NCBI GenBank assembly: GCA_029857855.1
Contig: JAOUGG010000234.1
Location: 1-5,590, forward strand
From: Acidimicrobiia bacterium
Lineage (GTDB): Bacteria > Actinomycetota > Acidimicrobiia > Acidimicrobiales > SZUA-35
Direction of reading: 5' to 3'
DNA length: 5,590 nt
Shown: positions 1 to 5,590 of the stretch, in pieces
Numbering within the stretch: position 1 is the first letter of the stretch
How the letters are laid out: each line of letters opens with the position of its first letter
Notes under the pieces: model-generated
Seen by the model: the letters and a program-made list of their open reading frames with translations, nothing else
Told to the model about the DNA's origin: nothing
Databases searched by the model: none
Program-made: the position numbers and the translations under genes

Positions 1-1133
1 AGCGGACGGCCTTCGCCGTCGGTGGTAACAATGGCCGGACGGTCGACCATGTCGTAGAGGACATCCTTGATCATCCACTCGAGCGAAGGGCCCTTTTCCT
101 CGATCACCATCACCGTCTGCAGACCACGGGCGAACCGCCGAATCGGTTCCGGCGCGAGCGGGAACGGCATGTCGAGGCGAAGGACCCGGACTCCGGCGTC
201 GGCCAACGCGTCGAGGCCGTCGAAACCGAGCCGACGCAGCGCCTGCAGCACTTCCCGGTAGGTGTAACCAGTGGCCACCAGGCCAAGCCACGGGGACCTC
301 GGATCGCTGACGACCCGGTTCAGGTTGTTGGCCTCGCTGTAACGACGGGCCAGAACCAGCCCGGCCTCGTTGATGTCGCGCTCCCGCTCGTTCGTGAAAG
401 GGGCGATGAGGTTGGCGCTCGGCCGGAACGACCGGGGGTTGCCGTCGATCGTGTCGTCGGGGATGACGGGCGTGATCCGATCAAGCGACAGGTCGACGGT
501 TCCCGAACCGTCGGCCACCGCGGTCACGATCTTGAAGCCGGTCCACAGACCGCTGAATCGGGCCAGCGCCACGGCATGACGACCCAGGTCGAGGACGTCC
601 TGGACATCGCCGGGGTACAGCACCGGCATCTTCAGATTCATCATCGTCAGATCCGACGACGAGGGAAGGGTGGAACTCTTGCAGGCCGGATCGTCGCCGA
701 CGAGGGCGACGGCGCCACCCAACGGATGCGATCCGGCGTAGACGGCGTGACGGAGGGCGTCACTGGCCCGGTCGATGCCGGGCGCCTTGCCGTACCAGTA
801 GCCGATCACGCCGTCGTAGCGACTCCCCTCCAGTGTCGGCGCCACCTGGCTGCCCATCACGGCGGTCGCCGCCAGCTCCTCGTTGACGCCCGGCTTGCAG
901 ACGATGTCGAGATCGGGAACCCGCTTCACCGCACGGGCCATCTCCTGGTCGAAGCCCCCGAGCGGTGACCCCTGGTAGCCGGACAGGAAGACCGCGGTGT
1001 TGAGACCGCGGGCGGCGTCGATCCGGAGCTGCTCCATCGGGACGCGGGCCAGCGCCTGTATGCCTGTCAGGAACACCCGGCCCTCGTCGTTGGCGTAGCG
1101 GTCGTCGAGTGAGTAATTGTCGAGCGATGTCAA
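1..1133 (-). CDS. Indolepyruvate/2-oxoacid ferredoxin oxidoreductase, fused type, N-terminal part (cut by left edge)
   Basis: This is the first 377 residues of a large thiamine-diphosphate enzyme that oxidatively decarboxylates 2-oxoacids (aryl-pyruvates or branched-chain types) to acyl-CoA and passes electrons to ferredoxin in the cytoplasm. The visible part is the pyrimidine-binding domain. Family landmarks are DRYANDEGRVFLTGIQAL (11-28), GLNTAVFLSGYQGSPLGG (43-60), GVNEELAATAVMGSQ (82-96, where a Glu probably activates the cofactor), GYWYGKAPGIDRASDALRHA (111-130) and GDDPACKSST (146-155). The visible end reads VIEEKGPSLEW followed by KDVLYDMVDRPAIV. Full-length members of this fused alpha-gamma family run to about 1,150 residues, so the diphosphate-binding and gamma domains lie left of the window. 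The start is a TTG at 1133-1131 with AAGG nine bases upstream. The next in-frame ATG, residue 33, would delete conserved sequence. It is transcribed away from the three-gene plus-strand unit. Family is near certain; the precise 2-oxoacid is not. Confidence 0.93.
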   Translation of the reverse strand, partial: MTSLDNYSLDDRYANDEGRVFLTGIQALARVPMEQLRIDAARGLNTAVFLSGYQGSPLGGFDQEMARAVKRVPDLDIVCKPGVNEELAATAVMGSQVAPTLEGSRYDGVIGYWYGKAPGIDRASDALRHAVYAGSHPLGGAVALVGDDPACKSSTLPSSSDLTMMNLKMPVLYPGDVQDVLDLGRHAVALARFSGLWTGFKIVTAVADGSGTVDLSLDRITPVIPDDTIDGNPRSFRPSANLIAPFTNERERDINEAGLVLARRYSEANNLNRVVSDPRSPWLGLVATGYTYREVLQALRRLGFDGLDALADAGVRVLRLDMPFPLAPEPIRRFARGLQTVMVIEEKGPSLEWMIKDVLYDMVDRPAIVTTDGEGRP

Positions 1134-1142
1134 AACGTTCTG

Positions 1143-1146
1143 CCTT
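1143..1146 (-). promoter_or_regulatory. Ribosome binding site for the oxidoreductase, supporting a TTG start
   Basis: On the minus strand AAGG sits nine bases before the TTG at 1133-1131. No ATG or GTG lies nearby in that frame, and the conserved N-terminal sequence begins about ten residues after the TTG, so this site decides the start. Confidence 0.55.
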
Positions 1147-1255
1147 GTGAGTGCGTGTCGTCGGGTAACCGGCGCTGTGCAGCCTGGCCACCTCGAATCA
1201 ACTCTAGGCGGGCTGCGGTGTCTTGCTGTAAACGGACAACCGGCTCGCATCACCC

Positions 1256-1307
1256 GATCCGAACCGGCACCGAATCGCCCCCACGACCCATACTGGTTGC
1301 TCGGATC
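1256..1307. repeat. Spaced inverted repeat GATCCGA / TCGGATC upstream of the methyltransferase
   Basis: GATCCGA at 1256-1262 is exactly complementary to TCGGATC at 1301-1307, with 38 bases between the arms. The right arm ends three bases before the GGAGGA ribosome site at 1311. It could be a split operator or a weak leader hairpin. Seven-base arms of this composition can also arise by chance in GC-rich DNA, so the function is a guess. Confidence 0.25.
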
Positions 1308-1310
1308 ACG

Positions 1311-1316
1311 GGAGGA
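1311..1316 (+). promoter_or_regulatory. Strong ribosome binding site GGAGGA deciding the methyltransferase start
   Basis: GGAGGA ends directly against an ATG at 1317, which leaves no spacing for that codon. The second in-frame ATG at 1323 is seven bases from the GGAGG core, the normal distance, so 1323 is the better start. The two choices differ by only two residues (Met-Thr). Confidence 0.8.
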
Positions 1317-1322
1317 ATGACG

Positions 1323-2441
1323 ATGAACGCAGAGTCGAACCCCGGCGCGAACCAAGCGCCCGCGGTGGATGCGATCGACGCGAAGGCACTCAAGCTGTTC
1401 GCCTTCAAGGTGTGGAGCTACAAGATGGGCGAAGTCGTCTCCCTGATGATCCACCTCGGCGATCGGCTCGGTCTGTACCGGGCCCTGCACGATGCGGGGG
1501 CCGTCACCGGTACCGAGCTGGCGGCTCGAACCGGCCTCGACGGTCGCTTCGTGGAAGAGTGGCTGCTCAGCCAGGCTGCCGCCGATCTGCTCACCCGACA
1601 CGACGACGGGCGGTTCGAGCTCGATGCGCTCGGCGCGGCGATCCTGGCCGACGAAGGCGGATCGGTGGACTTCGCCGCCGGAGCGTTCGCCGGAGGCACC
1701 CACCCCGACGTCGTCGAGGCGCTGGTCCGGTCTTTCGAGACGGGGGAAGGCATCACCTACGAGGAACAGGGGGCGGTGGCCACCGCCGGCCTGGCCCGGA
1801 TGAACGCGCCCCGATTCCGCCAGGCACTCGTCTCGGAGGTCCTGCCCAGCTTCGACGGGTTGACCGAACGCCTCGCCGGTGGAACGACTCTGGTCGAGAT
1901 CGGCTGCGGCGCCGGGGTGGCGCTGACCACCGTGGCGGCCGCCTTCCCCAACTCGTCGTTCATCGGCATCGACCCCTCCCCGACCGCCGTCGAGCTCGCA
2001 CGCCGGCAGGCCCGCGACGACGGGCTGGCGAACGTCACGTTCATCGAGGGGTTCGCCGCGGACATCGCCGAGGCCGTCGCGGAGGGCCGACCCGGCGTTG
2101 TTCTCGCCTTCGACTGCCTGCACGACATGCCGCGGCCCGATCACGCGCTCACGGCGATCCGGGCGGTTCTCGCCGACGACGGCATGTTGCTGGTCAAGGA
2201 GATCCGCTGCACCGGCGACTTCGATCGGGACCGCCGGAACCCGCTCCTGGCCCTCCTCTACGGGTACTCGGTGGCCTCCTGTCTCCAATCAGCTCTGTCG
2301 GAGGCCGACGGCCTCGGTCTGGGTACCGTGGGGCTGCACGGCGATCGGCTCACCGAGATGGCCACCGCCGCCGGATTCGGTTCGGTCACCCAGCAAGATC
2401 TGGGCGAACCCAACAACCTCTACTACGACATAAGACCGTGA
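1323..2441 (+). CDS. SAM-dependent class I methyltransferase with N-terminal winged-helix domain (Rv2258c-like)
   Basis: A 372-residue cytoplasmic protein predicted to transfer a methyl group from S-adenosylmethionine to an unknown substrate, probably a small molecule. Residues about 25-55 are helical, with LGDRLGLYRAL typical of the family. Residues about 60-100 form a winged-helix fold (LTARTGL-like helix, then EEWLLSQAAADLL), which in these enzymes serves dimerisation and substrate binding rather than DNA binding. The Rossmann-type catalytic domain follows. Motif I is VEIGCGAGV (191-199), the acidic ribose-binding residue lies in IGIDPSP (214-220), and the post-II and IV regions include FDCLHDMPRP (263-272). 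The C-terminus NLYYDIRP also fits the family. Length is normal and no key residue is missing. It heads a unit with the thioesterase 60 bases downstream. Fold and cofactor are firm; the substrate cannot be read from the sequence. Confidence 0.92.
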   Translation: MNAESNPGANQAPAVDAIDAKALKLFAFKVWSYKMGEVVSLMIHLGDRLGLYRALHDAGAVTGTELAARTGLDGRFVEEWLLSQAAADLLTRHDDGRFELDALGAAILADEGGSVDFAAGAFAGGTHPDVVEALVRSFETGEGITYEEQGAVATAGLARMNAPRFRQALVSEVLPSFDGLTERLAGGTTLVEIGCGAGVALTTVAAAFPNSSFIGIDPSPTAVELARRQARDDGLANVTFIEGFAADIAEAVAEGRPGVVLAFDCLHDMPRPDHALTAIRAVLADDGMLLVKEIRCTGDFDRDRRNPLLALLYGYSVASCLQSALSEADGLGLGTVGLHGDRLTEMATAAGFGSVTQQDLGEPNNLYYDIRP

Positions 2442-2463
2442 CATCGCACAACCAGCTACCGAC

Positions 2464-2509
2464 AATCGAGCGCACTGCGTGAGCGCAATCGAGGGCACAG
2501 CGTGAGCGC
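2464..2509 (+). repeat. 23-bp tandem duplication spanning the thioesterase ribosome site and start codon
   Basis: Copy 1 (2464-2486) and copy 2 (2487-2509) are directly adjacent and match at 21 of 23 bases. Both contain aatcgag, gcac and gcgtgagcgc. The differences are C2471 versus G2494 and T2476 versus A2499. Each copy carries a purine tract and a GTG. Copy 2 has GAGGG and is the working start; copy 1 has GAGCG. Because 23 is not a multiple of three, the copy 1 GTG (2479) reads another frame. It gives eight codons (V-S-A-I-E-G-T-A) and stops at a TGA (2503-2505) that overlaps the real GTG as GTGA. The repeat is directly visible; any coupling role is inferred. Confidence 0.9.
2491..2495 (+). 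promoter_or_regulatory. Ribosome binding site GAGGG for the thioesterase
   Basis: GAGGG ends six bases before the GTG at 2502. It lies in the second copy of the 23-bp tandem repeat, and the single base change from GAGCG to GAGGG makes this copy the better ribosome site. Confidence 0.65.
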
Positions 2510-3332
2510 CACGTTCTTCCGGGTGGAGGTTCACGACGGCGCGGAGGTGTTCCTCGGCAACGACGCAGCCCGCGGACCCTGGGATCCGGGATCGTGCCAC
2601 GCCGGACCCCCGACGGCGTTGCTGGCCCGTGCCTGCGAGCAGGCGGTGGCCCGAGCCGACGCCGAGCGGTCCCGCGCCGGGCACAGCAGCCGTCGGCTGC
2701 TGGTTCGGCTCACCGTCGACCTGGCCCGGCCGATACCGATCGACGGGTTCACCATTACGACGACGGTCGATCGTGCCGGACGGACCACGGCCGCCACCAG
2801 CGCCGTCCTCCTCGATGCCGACGGCGAGGTGCGGGTGCGGGCGTTCGGGCTGCACCTCCGGCCCTCCGACGATCATCCGTTCCCGTCGGCCGACCTGACG
2901 ACACCGGACTTCGCCGAATCGCAGCCGGGAGGCTTTCCCATTCAGCGGACGGGTCACGGCCTTCAGGGCTTTTCGTCCGGCGTGGAGATGCGCTATCCGC
3001 CCGGCCATGACCGTACCCCCGGCCCGACCAGCGCCTGGATGCGGGCCATCCCGGTGTTGAGCGACGAGGAGCCGAGCGGCTTCCAGCGCATCTGCGCCCT
3101 CGCCGACTCCGGCAACGCCATCGGGCGCAACGCCGAGCCCGACGAGGTGGCGTTCGTGAATCCCGACCTGACCGTCACCCTGCACCGGGAGCCCGACGGC
3201 GAGTGGTTCGGCACCGACGTGATCTCGCATTGGCAGCCCAACGGCATCGGGCTGGCCGACGCCCTGCTCTTCGATCACCTCGGCCCGGTCGGCCGCGCCG
3301 TCCAGACGATCCTGTTGCGGAAGCAGGGCTGA
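2502..3332 (+). CDS. Acyl-CoA thioesterase-like protein, TesB-type double hotdog
   Basis: A 276-residue cytoplasmic protein of the thioesterase family (4HBT_3 / TesB-like), expected to hydrolyse an acyl-CoA thioester to free acid and CoA. Its acyl substrate is unknown. The first hotdog repeat runs over about residues 15-120, with GPWDPGSCHAGPP then ALLARACEQA on the central helix (25-47) and the strand segment VRLTVDLARPIPI (68-80). The second runs over about 175-275, with FQRICALADSGNAIG (194-208), FVNPDLTVTLHR (218-229), GIGLADALLFDHLGPVGRA (248-266) and a final LLRK. The usual His-Gly-Gly-Pro before the helix is His-Ala-Gly-Pro here (H33-A34). The GTG start has GAGGG six bases upstream and gives the family's normal N-terminus. 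It lies 60 bases after the methyltransferase and 4 bases before the helicase, so co-transcription is likely. The family is confident; catalysis is not proven, since many members are annotated only by fold. Confidence 0.87.
   Translation: MSATFFRVEVHDGAEVFLGNDAARGPWDPGSCHAGPPTALLARACEQAVARADAERSRAGHSSRRLLVRLTVDLARPIPIDGFTITTTVDRAGRTTAATSAVLLDADGEVRVRAFGLHLRPSDDHPFPSADLTTPDFAESQPGGFPIQRTGHGLQGFSSGVEMRYPPGHDRTPGPTSAWMRAIPVLSDEEPSGFQRICALADSGNAIGRNAEPDEVAFVNPDLTVTLHREPDGEWFGTDVISHWQPNGIGLADALLFDHLGPVGRAVQTILLRKQG
3325..3328 (+). promoter_or_regulatory. Ribosome binding site AGGG inside the thioesterase 3' end, serving the helicase
   Basis: AGGG lies eight bases before the GTG at 3337 and within the last codons of the thioesterase gene. 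With only four bases between stop and start, the helicase is probably translationally coupled to the thioesterase. The GTG is favoured over a later GTG at 3382 because only the earlier one retains the Cys/His cluster. Confidence 0.5.
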
Positions 3333-3336
3333 GCGG

Positions 3337-5590
3337 GTGGCCCGGATCGCCTGCGGCCATTGTGGAGGTTTCCACCGGTCGGTGGCCGAGGTTCGCCGTT
3401 GCTCCAGCGGCGAAAGGACTACAACGTCGTCACGGCCATCACCCTCCGCGTCATCGTCGGTCGCGACGTCATCATCACCCTCGGCGTCATCGTCGGCCGC
3501 GACGTCATCATCGGCGGCGACCCGACCTTCGTCGCAGCCGTCACCACCGGTGGCGGTGCCGGACGGTATCGACATCGCCGCGCTCGCCGGGCCCCGATGC
3601 CTCGGGAGAGGTGTGGTCGTCGGACCCGACCAGGCCGTGCCCGAACCATGGGCGTCGTGTCGGGAGATCCCGACCGACGCCGGAAGCGACCGAACGACCA
3701 TCGACGCCCTGCTGGAGGCGTGGCGCAATCGGGAACCGGTCGTTGTCCGCTGGCGGGGCGACCGGCCGCCGCCCGAGCCGGGCTCCCTCGATCAACCGTT
3801 CCACGAACTCGGACCGGACTCCGATGTGCCCGGCGATCGGCTGTGGTTCGCCGTGACCGCCAACGCCGTCAACCTGCTGGGCCCGAAACCGGTCTACGAC
3901 CCGCTGAGCCGGGCCGTCGCCGCGGGCGCGACCATCGATGACGCCCTTCGGGCCGACGGCGGGCCACTCGACCTCGATCTCGCCGCCCACGGCGAACTCG
4001 GCGGACGGGGCTACATCCCCCGCTGCCACCTGCTCGTGGGCTCCGCCCGTCCATTGCTTCCTTCCGACCCCGATACCGAGACCGCGATCGGTCTGGCCGC
4101 CGATCAGCAGGCCGCCGTGGCCCATCCCGGCGGACCGGCCCGGATCCTCGCTCCTGCCGGATCCGGCAAGACCCGGGTGCTGACCGAACGGGTCCGCCAC
4201 CTCGTCGACAGGCGCGGTATCGACCCGGCCGCCCTGGCCCTCGTGGCCTACAACCGCCGAGCCCGCACGGAGATGTGGGAACGGCTAGGGAACCTGAACG
4301 GGGCTCGACCCGATTCGATTCGCACCCTGAACAGCCTGGCCCTCGCCATCGCAACCGGTCGGTCGGGATTCGTCGGCGGCGAACCGGCCACCACGATCGA
4401 CGAGCGGGATGTCCGTCGAATCCTCGGCCGTCTCGTCCCGTCTCGACGTCGCCGTCAACTCAACGATCCGTTGGAGTCGTGGGTCGATGCGCTGGCCGTC
4501 TGCCGGCTCGGCCTCCTGCCGCCCGAGGAGGTGGCCGATCGGTTCGGCGGCGACATCGACGGATTCGACGAGGTGCTCCCCCACTACCGCCAGCACCTGC
4601 GCGACCGCGGTCTGGTCGACTTCGACGAGCAGGTTCTCCGAGCGGTGGAGATCCTGGCCGTCGATCCGGTCGCACGGGAGGCGGCCCGCCGTCTCATGCC
4701 GATCATCCTGATCGACGAGTTCCAGGATCTCACTCCCGCCCACCTCCTGTTGATCCGCCTGCTGGCCGGCCCGGCCTCCGAGGTGTTCGCCGTCGGCGAC
4801 GACGATCAGACGATCTACGGCTACTCCGGCGCATCGCCTCGGTGGCTGGTCGACTTCGACCGGTTCTTCGGCCACGGCGGCGATCGGTCGACGACCGACT
4901 ACTTCCTGACCACCAACTACCGTTGCCCGGCGCCGGTGGTCGAAGCCGCCGTCAACCTGCTCTCGCACAACCGCCACCGGGTGGCGAAGACCATCACCGC
5001 CGGGCCGGATCGATCCGACGACGCCTCGGCGCTCGTCGTCCATCGCACCGGCGATCCCCAACAGAACCTGGCCGACCACGTGGCCGGACTGCTCGACGAC
5101 GGTGCCGAGCCGTCCGACATCGCCGTGCTGGCCCGGGTTCACGCCGCGCTGCTTCCGGCCTTTATCCATCTCGACCACATCGGCGTCCCCGTGCGCCGCA
5201 CCCGGGGTATCGACCCGTCGATACTCGAACGGTCCGGCTCCGGGGCGGCGCTGGCCTGGCTGCGTCTGGCCACGGCCGCCGAAAACGGGCTGGCCGACGA
5301 CGACCTCCGTCTCGCCCTGCGCCGTCCTCCGCGGTCGCTGCATCCCCGAATCGTCGATTGGGTCTGTGAGCAGCCGTCGGTGGCCCAGCTCCACCGGCTG
5401 GCCGAGCGGCTGAACACCGAGCGCGACGCCAACACGGTCCGGGGTCTGGCCGACGACATCGCCCTGCTGCGGTCGAAGGCCGCGGATTCGTCGTTGGCGG
5501 AAGGAACCACCGAGGCTCTCCTCGACCACATCCTGAACGACATCGGGCTGATGGGTGCGGCGACGGCAATCGACGGCTCCCAGCGCACCG
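3337..5590 (+). CDS. UvrD/Rep-type superfamily 1 DNA helicase with N-terminal zinc-knuckle (cut by right edge)
   Basis: The first 751 residues of an ATP-dependent 3'-5' DNA helicase of the UvrD/PcrA group; the frame has no stop from 3337 to the edge. Residues 1-25 hold C6-x2-C9-x3-H13-x8-C22 in ACGHCGGFHRSVAEVRRC, a likely zinc-knuckle. Residues 28-71 are a Ser/Ala/Thr/Pro linker with two 12-residue repeats. Residues about 72-247 are a domain I cannot name, with DALLEAWRNREPVVV (123-137) and LWFAVTANAVNLLG (169-182). The helicase core follows: Q motif LAADQQAAV (253-261), Walker A APAGSGKT (272-279), Ia AYNRRARTEM (304-313), Ib TLNS (330-333), Walker B/DExx IDEFQD (459-464), III VGDDDQTIYGYSGA (486-499) and IV LTTNYRCP (524-531). 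Motifs V and VI and any C-terminal domain are outside. Motif Ia lacks the usual TFTN and motif III has Tyr for the common Trp/Phe, variants I associate with this actinobacterial subgroup. A role in repair or recombination is inferred. Confidence 0.92.
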   Translation, partial: MARIACGHCGGFHRSVAEVRRCSSGERTTTSSRPSPSASSSVATSSSPSASSSAATSSSAATRPSSQPSPPVAVPDGIDIAALAGPRCLGRGVVVGPDQAVPEPWASCREIPTDAGSDRTTIDALLEAWRNREPVVVRWRGDRPPPEPGSLDQPFHELGPDSDVPGDRLWFAVTANAVNLLGPKPVYDPLSRAVAAGATIDDALRADGGPLDLDLAAHGELGGRGYIPRCHLLVGSARPLLPSDPDTETAIGLAADQQAAVAHPGGPARILAPAGSGKTRVLTERVRHLVDRRGIDPAALALVAYNRRARTEMWERLGNLNGARPDSIRTLNSLALAIATGRSGFVGGEPATTIDERDVRRILGRLVPSRRRRQLNDPLESWVDALAVCRLGLLPPEEVADRFGGDIDGFDEVLPHYRQHLRDRGLVDFDEQVLRAVEILAVDPVAREAARRLMPIILIDEFQDLTPAHLLLIRLLAGPASEVFAVGDDDQTIYGYSGASPRWLVDFDRFFGHGGDRSTTDYFLTTNYRCPAPVVEAAVNLLSHNRHRVAKTITAGPDRSDDASALVVHRTGDPQQNLADHVAGLLDDGAEPSDIAVLARVHAALLPAFIHLDHIGVPVRRTRGIDPSILERSGSGAALAWLRLATAAENGLADDDLRLALRRPPRSLHPRIVDWVCEQPSVAQLHRLAERLNTERDANTVRGLADDIALLRSKAADSSLAEGTTEALLDHILNDIGLMGAATAIDGSQRT
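3438..3509 (+). repeat. Two-copy 36-bp in-frame tandem repeat in the helicase linker
   Basis: Copy 1 (3438-3473) and copy 2 (3474-3509) agree at 34 of 36 bases, differing at C3447/G3483 and T3461/C3497. In the helicase frame the shifted unit encodes SPSASSSVATSS (35-46) and then SPSASSSAATSS (47-58), followed by a partial SAAT (59-62). The unit length is a multiple of three, so gain or loss of copies would change linker length without breaking the gene. The same DNA is open in other frames, where it reads as Asp-rich (minus strand) or Val/Ile-rich repeats. Those are not credible because only this frame continues into the helicase motifs. Confidence 0.92.

Larger units (their letters stand above)
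1134..1322. promoter_or_regulatory. Divergent intergenic region, presumed back-to-back promoters
   Basis: These 189 bases separate the minus-strand oxidoreductase from the plus-strand methyltransferase, so promoters for both directions should lie here. On the minus strand TAGAGT (1206-1201) fits an actinobacterial -10 pattern. The best -35 candidate, TTTACA (1232-1227), is 20 bases away, which is longer than usual. On the plus strand CATACT (1289-1294) is a possible -10, with no good -35 upstream. AACCGG occurs three times (1167-1172, 1238-1243, 1262-1267), and a 7-bp inverted repeat lies at 1256-1262 and 1301-1307. The region's role is inferred from gene arrangement; individual promoter elements are weak. 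Confidence 0.4.

Noticed and set aside
1155..1322. N-terminal extension of the methyltransferase to an ATG at 1155
   Set aside because: The extension has no family similarity, would consume the divergent promoter region, and lacks the strong GGAGGA site that precedes 1323.
3333..3700. Non-coding repeat region or small CRISPR-like array between thioesterase and helicase
   Set aside because: The two copies are directly adjacent with no spacers, and the region is fully coding in the helicase frame from the GTG at 3337.
2289..3728. Long minus-strand open frame (479 codons) including an Asp-rich repeat
   Set aside because: It lies antisense to the end of the methyltransferase, the whole thioesterase and the start of the helicase, all with clear family motifs. 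The acidic repeat is the complement of the Ser/Ala/Thr linker repeat.
3360..3941. Plus-strand frame with Val/Ile-rich repeats over the linker
   Set aside because: It overlaps the helicase in another frame and turns into Arg-rich sequence with no motifs. The helicase frame runs unbroken through the same DNA from the zinc-knuckle to the ATPase core.
4275..5369. Plus-strand Arg/Pro-rich frame of 364 codons
   Set aside because: It is a frame-shifted shadow of the helicase with the Arg/Pro/Gly bias typical of GC-rich out-of-frame reading, and no domain is visible.
4285..5529. Minus-strand open frame of 414 codons
   Set aside because: It is antisense to helicase motifs Ib to IV and has no recognisable domain. 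Long antisense frames are expected in GC-rich coding DNA.

Overview
The window is GC-rich throughout, with coding sequence on almost every base, GTG and TTG starts beside purine-rich ribosome sites, and proteins that read like those of a free-living actinobacterium. The Rv2258c-type methyltransferase, the two-part thioesterase and above all the zinc-knuckle UvrD helicase are forms I associate with Actinobacteria (possibly an Acidimicrobiia-like lineage). That placement is inferred from protein style; no marker gene is present.

Layout: (1) Positions 1-1133, minus strand, carry the N-terminal third of a large fused 2-oxoacid (indolepyruvate-type) ferredoxin oxidoreductase, cut by the left edge. 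(2) Positions 1134-1322 are a divergent intergenic region that should hold the promoters for both directions. (3) Three plus-strand genes follow and look like one transcription unit: a SAM-dependent methyltransferase with an N-terminal winged-helix domain (1323-2441), a double-hotdog acyl-CoA thioesterase-like protein (2502-3332, after a 60-nt gap), and a UvrD/Rep-type superfamily 1 helicase (3337 to beyond 5590, after a 4-nt gap). The helicase frame is open from a GTG at 3337 to the right edge. It carries an N-terminal Cys/His zinc-knuckle, a repetitive Ser/Ala/Thr/Pro linker, a domain I cannot name, and then helicase motifs Q, I, Ia, Ib, II, III and IV. Motifs V and VI lie past the window.

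The oxidoreductase and thioesterase fit acyl-CoA and 2-oxoacid metabolism. The methyltransferase substrate is unknown. The helicase is a DNA-maintenance protein, and its place in the operon may be proximity rather than pathway. The two most distinctive DNA-level features are tandem duplications: a 23-bp one that doubles the ribosome site and GTG start of the thioesterase, and a 36-bp one that encodes two 12-residue units of the helicase linker. I see no RNA gene, CRISPR array, insertion sequence or phage signature, and no convincing case for a wholly new system.
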